DNA of 64,000 nt from Mycoplana azooxidifex (GTDB lineage: Bacteria > Pseudomonadota > Alphaproteobacteria > Rhizobiales > Rhizobiaceae): the NCBI RefSeq assembly GCF_014196765.1, contig NZ_JACIEE010000002.1, positions 492,521 through 556,520 on the forward strand. Direction: 5' to 3'. The notes under the pieces were generated by a model. That model was not told where the DNA came from, did not search any database, and was given only the letters and a program-made list of their open reading frames with translations. Position 1 is the first letter of the stretch. The number at the start of each line of letters is the position of its first letter. A program made the position numbers and the translations under genes. Below, in pieces: positions 60,321-64,000 of this stretch.

Positions 60321-63300
60321 CAGCGGCAGTCGAAGCCTTCATCCGGCGTTGGCAGGGGCAGGAGGGCGGACAGGAGCGGGCGAATTACGCCCTGTTCCTC
60401 ACCGAGCTTTGCGATCTTCTCGGCCTGCCGCATGCCGATCCGGCGTCCGCGACCACCGAGGGCAATTCCTACGTCTTCGAGCGCGTGGTCAGGGAGGCCG
60501 GCCGCGACGGCACAGTGTCGTCGAAGCGCATCGATCTCTACAAGCGCGACTGCTTCGTCCTGGAGGCCAAGCAGAGCCGGCTTTCGGGCGACAAGAAGCT
60601 TCTGGCCGAGGCGCCGGTCTTGCCCGGCATCGCGGCTGCCCCGCGCGGGCGCCGCGCCGGCGCCAACCGCTCCTGGGACGTCCTGATGATGAACGCCCGC
60701 ACGCAGGCGGAAAACTATGTCCGGCTGCTGCCGGAGAGCCACGAGCCGCCGCCCTTCGTGCTCGTCTGCGACGTCGGCCACTGCATCGAGGTCTATTCCA
60801 ATTTCCGCCGCGACGGAAAGGCCTACGACCAGTTCCCCGATCGCCGCTCCTTCCGCATCTACCTGGAGGACCTGCGCGACAAGGAGGTGCGCGACCGGCT
60901 CGTCGCCATCTGGTCCGATCCGCTCTCGCTCGATCCCTCGCGCCACGCGGCCAAGGTGACGCGCGAGATCGCCACCCGCATCGCCCGGGTCAGCCAGGCG
61001 CTGGAAAAATCCGGCTATCCGACCGAAGAGGTGGCCATGTTCCTCATGCGCGTGCTCTTCACCATGTTCGCCGAGGACGTGGACCTCCTGCCGAAGGACA
61101 GCTTCAAGGAGCTCCTGAAGGTTTGCGTGGAGACGCCGGAGATCTTCCCCGGCATGATGGAGGACCTCTGGCGGGCGATGGACGAGGGCGATTTCACCGC
61201 CGCGATCCGCCAGAAGGTGAGGAAGTTCAACGGCGCGTTCTTCAAGAACCGCCGGGCGCTGAAGCTCGGCAAGGAAGAGATCGGCGAACTTGCGGCCGCC
61301 GCCAGCCATGACTGGCGCGACGTGGAGCCGGCGATCTTCGGCACGTTCCTCGAGCAGGCGCTCGACCCGACCGACCGCCGCCGCCTCGGCGCGCATTATA
61401 CGCCGCGCGCCTATGTCGAGCGGCTCGTCATCGCCACCGTCATCGATCCGCTGCGCGCCGAATGGGACAGCGTGCGCTCCACCGCCGACCGGCAGAAGTC
61501 CGACGGCAAGGCCGAGGCCGCGATCAGGACGGTGCAGGCCTTCCACGACAAGCTCTGCGAGATCCGCGTGCTCGACCCCGCCTGCGGCACCGGCAACTTC
61601 CTCTATGTCTCGCTGGAGCTGATGAAGCGGCTAGAGGGCGAGGTGCTGGAGGCGATCAACGACCTCGGCGGCCAGGAGGCGCTGTCGCTCGAAAGCCATT
61701 CGGTCGATCCGCACCAGTTCCTTGGGCTGGAGCTCAACCCGCGTGCGGCCGCCATCGCCGAGCTGGTGCTCTGGATCGGCCACCTGCAATGGCACTTCCG
61801 CAACAGCGGTGCCGCCCCGTCCGAACCGATCCTGAAAGCCTTCCGCAACATCCAGAACCTGGACGCGGTGCTGACCTGGGACGGCTATCCGCTGCCGCAG
61901 GTGAAGGACGGCGTGGAGACCTATCCGAACCCCCGTCGGCCGGACTGGCCGAAGGCCGACTACATCGTCGGCAACCCGCCTTTCGTCGGCGGCAAGGACA
62001 TCCGCGCCCGCATGGGCGGCGCCTATGCGCAGGCGCTGTGGAAGGCCCACAAGCACATGAACGAGAGCGCCGATTTCGTCATGTACTGGTGGGACCGTTC
62101 GGCGGAAATCCTGCTGAAGGCGAAGAGCCCGCTGAAGCGCTTCGGCTTCGTCACCACCAATTCCATCAGCCAGGTGTTCCAGCGCCGGGTGATGGAGCCC
62201 TATCTGAACGCCAAAAAGCCGCTGTCGCTGGTCATGGCCATTCCCGATCATCCCTGGACCAAGGTGACGAGGGACAGCGCCGCCGTCCGCATCGCCATGA
62301 CGGTGGCCGAAGCCGGCAGGAAGGACGGCCTGCTGCTGGAGGTGACGGCGGAGGAGGCGGTGGAGACCGACAGCCCGGTGATCCTGTTTGCCGAGAAGCG
62401 GGGGAAGGTGAATTCGGACCTGACGGTCGGGGTGGATGTAGCGTCGGTTGCGCCGTTGAAGGCCAGCGAGGCACTCTCATCGAGAGGCATGTCGCTCCAT
62501 GGCTCCGGTTTCATCGTAACGCCGCAGGAGGCGGAGCATCTGGGGCTCGGTCGGCGGCCGGGCCTCGAACAGCACATCCGCACTTATCGCAACGGCCGCG
62601 ACCTGACCGATCGCCCGCGCGGCGTCATGGTCATCGACCTTTTCGGGCTTTCGGCGGAGCAGGTTCGCGCGCGTTTTCCGGAGGTCTATCAGCACGTCTT
62701 GACCACAGTTAAGCCGGAGCGGGACAAGAACAACCGCGCAACCTATCGCGACAATTGGTGGATCTTCGGCGAGCCCCGCAAGGATTTGCGCCCGGCGCTC
62801 GCCAATCTCCCCCGCTACATCGCCACCGTCGAAACCGCCAAGCACCGCGCCTTCCAGTTCCTCGATGCTGCGATCCTGCCGGACAACAAGCTGGTCGCCA
62901 TCGGGCTCAGCGACGGCTATCCGCTCGGCGTGCTGTCCTCGCGCTTCCACGTGCATTGGGCGATGCGTACGGGCGGTTGGCTCGGCGTCGGCAACGACCC
63001 GGTCTACGTCAAATCCCGCTGCTTCGACCCCTTCCCATTCCCTACCGCCACGGACGCGCAGAAGGCGGCGATCGCCGCCGTCGCCGAGGAACTCGACGCC
63101 CATCGCAAGCGCGTGCTGGCCGAACACGGGCACCTGACGCTGACCGGGCTCTACAACGTGCTGGAGCGGTTGCGCGCCGGCGTGAGGCCCGACGATCTGG
63201 AGGAGAAGGAGCGCCGCATCTTCGACGACGGGCTGGTGCTGATCATGAGGGAGCTGCACGACAGGCTCGATGCGGCGGTGGCCGAGGCCTATGGCTGGCC

Positions 63301-63718
63301 GGTCGATCTGCCCGAGGAAGAGGTGCTGGCCCGCCTCGTGGCGCTCAACAAGGAGCGTTTGAGAGAGGAAAAGCGCGGGCTGGTGCGCTGGCTGCGGCCC
63401 GATTACCAGATCCCGCGCTTCGGTTCGGAGAAGGAGAAGGCCGAGCAGCTCGAGGCCGATCTCGGCCTGCCTGCCGAGGCAGCCGGCACCGGCGTCCGCC
63501 CGAGCTATCCGCTCACAGACGAGGTCGCCCAGACCGGCCTCGTCATCGATGCGCTGATCGAGACCGGCGGCGCGGTCGATGCCGCAGCCATCGCCGCCCG
63601 CTTCCGCCAGGGCCAGAAGGTGCGCCCCGCCGTCTCCAGTGTGCTGGCCTCGCTCCACCGCATGGGCCTCATCTCCACGTCGGACGGCCGCACCTTCGCC
63701 TACCGCCGCGCGGCGTGA
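60317..63718 (+). CDS. MmeI-type (type IIL) restriction-modification enzyme
   Basis: 1133 residues, one polypeptide with cleavage, methylation and recognition parts. The N-terminal nuclease has Asp73-x9-Glu83-Ala-Lys85 (RIDLYKRDCF / VLEAK), the same spacing as MmeI's D70-x9-E-x-K82. The spacer helical region includes GAHYTPRAYVERLV (about 358). The N6-adenine methyltransferase has motif I LDPACGTGNFL (419-428) and motif IV NPPF (553-556). The target recognition region is about 700-930. A C-terminal Arg/Glu-rich helical segment follows, plus a winged-helix-like tail ending TFAYRRAA, which extends beyond classic MmeI (919 residues). Only one strand is modified by such enzymes (family knowledge). 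No separate subunit is needed. Confidence 0.9.
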   Translation: MTAAVEAFIRRWQGQEGGQERANYALFLTELCDLLGLPHADPASATTEGNSYVFERVVREAGRDGTVSSKRIDLYKRDCFVLEAKQSRLSGDKKLLAEAPVLPGIAAAPRGRRAGANRSWDVLMMNARTQAENYVRLLPESHEPPPFVLVCDVGHCIEVYSNFRRDGKAYDQFPDRRSFRIYLEDLRDKEVRDRLVAIWSDPLSLDPSRHAAKVTREIATRIARVSQALEKSGYPTEEVAMFLMRVLFTMFAEDVDLLPKDSFKELLKVCVETPEIFPGMMEDLWRAMDEGDFTAAIRQKVRKFNGAFFKNRRALKLGKEEIGELAAAASHDWRDVEPAIFGTFLEQALDPTDRRRLGAHYTPRAYVERLVIATVIDPLRAEWDSVRSTADRQKSDGKAEAAIRTVQAFHDKLCEIRVLDPACGTGNFLYVSLELMKRLEGEVLEAINDLGGQEALSLESHSVDPHQFLGLELNPRAAAIAELVLWIGHLQWHFRNSGAAPSEPILKAFRNIQNLDAVLTWDGYPLPQVKDGVETYPNPRRPDWPKADYIVGNPPFVGGKDIRARMGGAYAQALWKAHKHMNESADFVMYWWDRSAEILLKAKSPLKRFGFVTTNSISQVFQRRVMEPYLNAKKPLSLVMAIPDHPWTKVTRDSAAVRIAMTVAEAGRKDGLLLEVTAEEAVETDSPVILFAEKRGKVNSDLTVGVDVASVAPLKASEALSSRGMSLHGSGFIVTPQEAEHLGLGRRPGLEQHIRTYRNGRDLTDRPRGVMVIDLFGLSAEQVRARFPEVYQHVLTTVKPERDKNNRATYRDNWWIFGEPRKDLRPALANLPRYIATVETAKHRAFQFLDAAILPDNKLVAIGLSDGYPLGVLSSRFHVHWAMRTGGWLGVGNDPVYVKSRCFDPFPFPTATDAQKAAIAAVAEELDAHRKRVLAEHGHLTLTGLYNVLERLRAGVRPDDLEEKERRIFDDGLVLIMRELHDRLDAAVAEAYGWPVDLPEEEVLARLVALNKERLREEKRGLVRWLRPDYQIPRFGSEKEKAEQLEADLGLPAEAAGTGVRPSYPLTDEVAQTGLVIDALIETGGAVDAAAIAARFRQGQKVRPAVSSVLASLHRMGLISTSDGRTFAYRRAA

Positions 63719-63747
63719 GGGGGCAGGCCGAAACACCCAAACCCTCC

Positions 63748-63931
63748 GTCATCCCGGCCTCGAGCCGGGATCCAGCGCGCGATGTCCATCGCGCGGGAAA
63801 AGGATTTTTTTGCATCCGCAATGATATGGGGCATTCACCGCGCGGACGCGCGGTGGCTGGATCCCGGATCAAGTCCGGGATGACGGAGGAGGGGAAAGGC
63901 GGCTGGATCCCGGCTCGGGGGCCGGGATGAC
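63748..63931. repeat. dispersed palindromic repeats, family B (double)
   Basis: CGTCATCCCGGCCTCGAGCC with GGATCCAGCGCGCGATGTCC, an inverse GGATCAAGTCCGGGATGACG, then a second GGATCCCGGCTCGGGGGCCG unit. This is the region after the restriction gene, from 63719 to the window end, which holds no gene. Confidence 0.8.
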
Positions 63932-63995
63932 GGCGGGGGCGGGCTGTGCGACGCTGGATCACGTCCGGCGTGAGGGATGCAGTGTGTCGCATACG
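63903..63995 (+). repeat. right direct repeat flanking the restriction-modification gene
   Basis: It begins CTGGATCCCGGCTCGGGGGC and ends GATGCAGTGTGTCGCATACG. It is the same-direction counterpart of 60137-60225, 93 bp against 89 bp, with small differences in the centre. The unit between them is about 3.7 kb. Confidence 0.8.
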
Positions 63996-64000
63996 CAGGG

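Noticed and set aside
1..64000. tRNA or rRNA genes
   Set aside because: No cloverleaf or rRNA wording was recognised on either strand; reading by eye could miss a tRNA.
1..64000. Insertion sequences or prophage
   Set aside because: No transposase, integrase or phage structural protein is encoded; repeats are short and without coding capacity.

Overview
The window is a GC-rich, densely packed piece of alphaproteobacterial chromosome. It most resembles Hyphomicrobiales/Rhizobiaceae (Shinella, Ensifer or Rhizobium type). The grounds are betI-betC gene order, a DUF1344 protein, a TIGR03808-type beta-helix protein, a class 3 (R. etli ReAV-type) asparaginase, OhrR/Ohr, the ligase-associated exonuclease/ligase pair, and several families of short dispersed palindromes common in Rhizobiales intergenic DNA. 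Genus is inference. I saw no rRNA, tRNA, CRISPR array, prophage or intact insertion sequence.

Layout: 1-2.1 kb, choline sulfatase (cut by the left edge) and BetI with its operator. 2.2-3.8 kb, HdeD-like protein, then a fluoride riboswitch controlling crcB and a translationally coupled half-size EamA transporter. 3.9-9 kb, an EAL/CBS/GGDEF protein, DUF1344, quinone oxidoreductase, MFS pump. 9.3-16.8 kb, DUF3750, class 3 asparaginase, VOC protein, two GSTs, a decayed MmcQ/YjbR gene, a GcvA-like LysR regulator, a PCu(A)C copper chaperone, a GNAT. 17-24 kb, beta-helix protein, PAS-GAF-GGDEF-EAL protein, a 35-residue membrane protein, a periplasmic binding protein, a DUF1579/MarR divergent pair. 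23.9-27.7 kb, DNA-end exonuclease and ATP-dependent ligase, split by a 47-bp perfect inverted repeat, then a DUF4242-adenylate cyclase fusion. 27.8-32.8 kb, SDR/TetR pair around a perfect palindrome, amidohydrolase, isoaspartyl methyltransferase-like protein, L,D-transpeptidase. 32.9-38.7 kb, chromate module, histidine kinase/response regulator, OhrR/Ohr.

38.7-46 kb holds a cluster of dispersed repeats, an Xre-RES toxin-antitoxin pair, an ABC-F ATPase preceded by a 23-codon leader ORF and hairpins, DUF1275, a frameshifted DUF4242 gene and a HerA-like ATPase. 46-60 kb is metabolic and transport genes (EamA, two MFS, an alpha/beta hydrolase with a damaged Tat-like N-terminus, LysR, DUF1194, LuxR-type regulator, pentapeptide protein, tam, haloacid dehalogenase, two DUF1801, alcohol dehydrogenase, aminotransferase). 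60-64 kb carries one MmeI-type (type IIL) restriction-modification protein bracketed by about 90-bp direct repeats.

The most interesting items are the ABC-F leader peptide with its overlapping hairpin, the single-gene restriction system between direct repeats, the fluoride-controlled crcB/half-EamA operon, and the DUF4242-cyclase beside the DNA ligase. Stress and detoxification dominate: osmoprotectant, fluoride, chromate, peroxide, electrophiles, drugs. Most genes stand alone or in pairs with their own local regulator.
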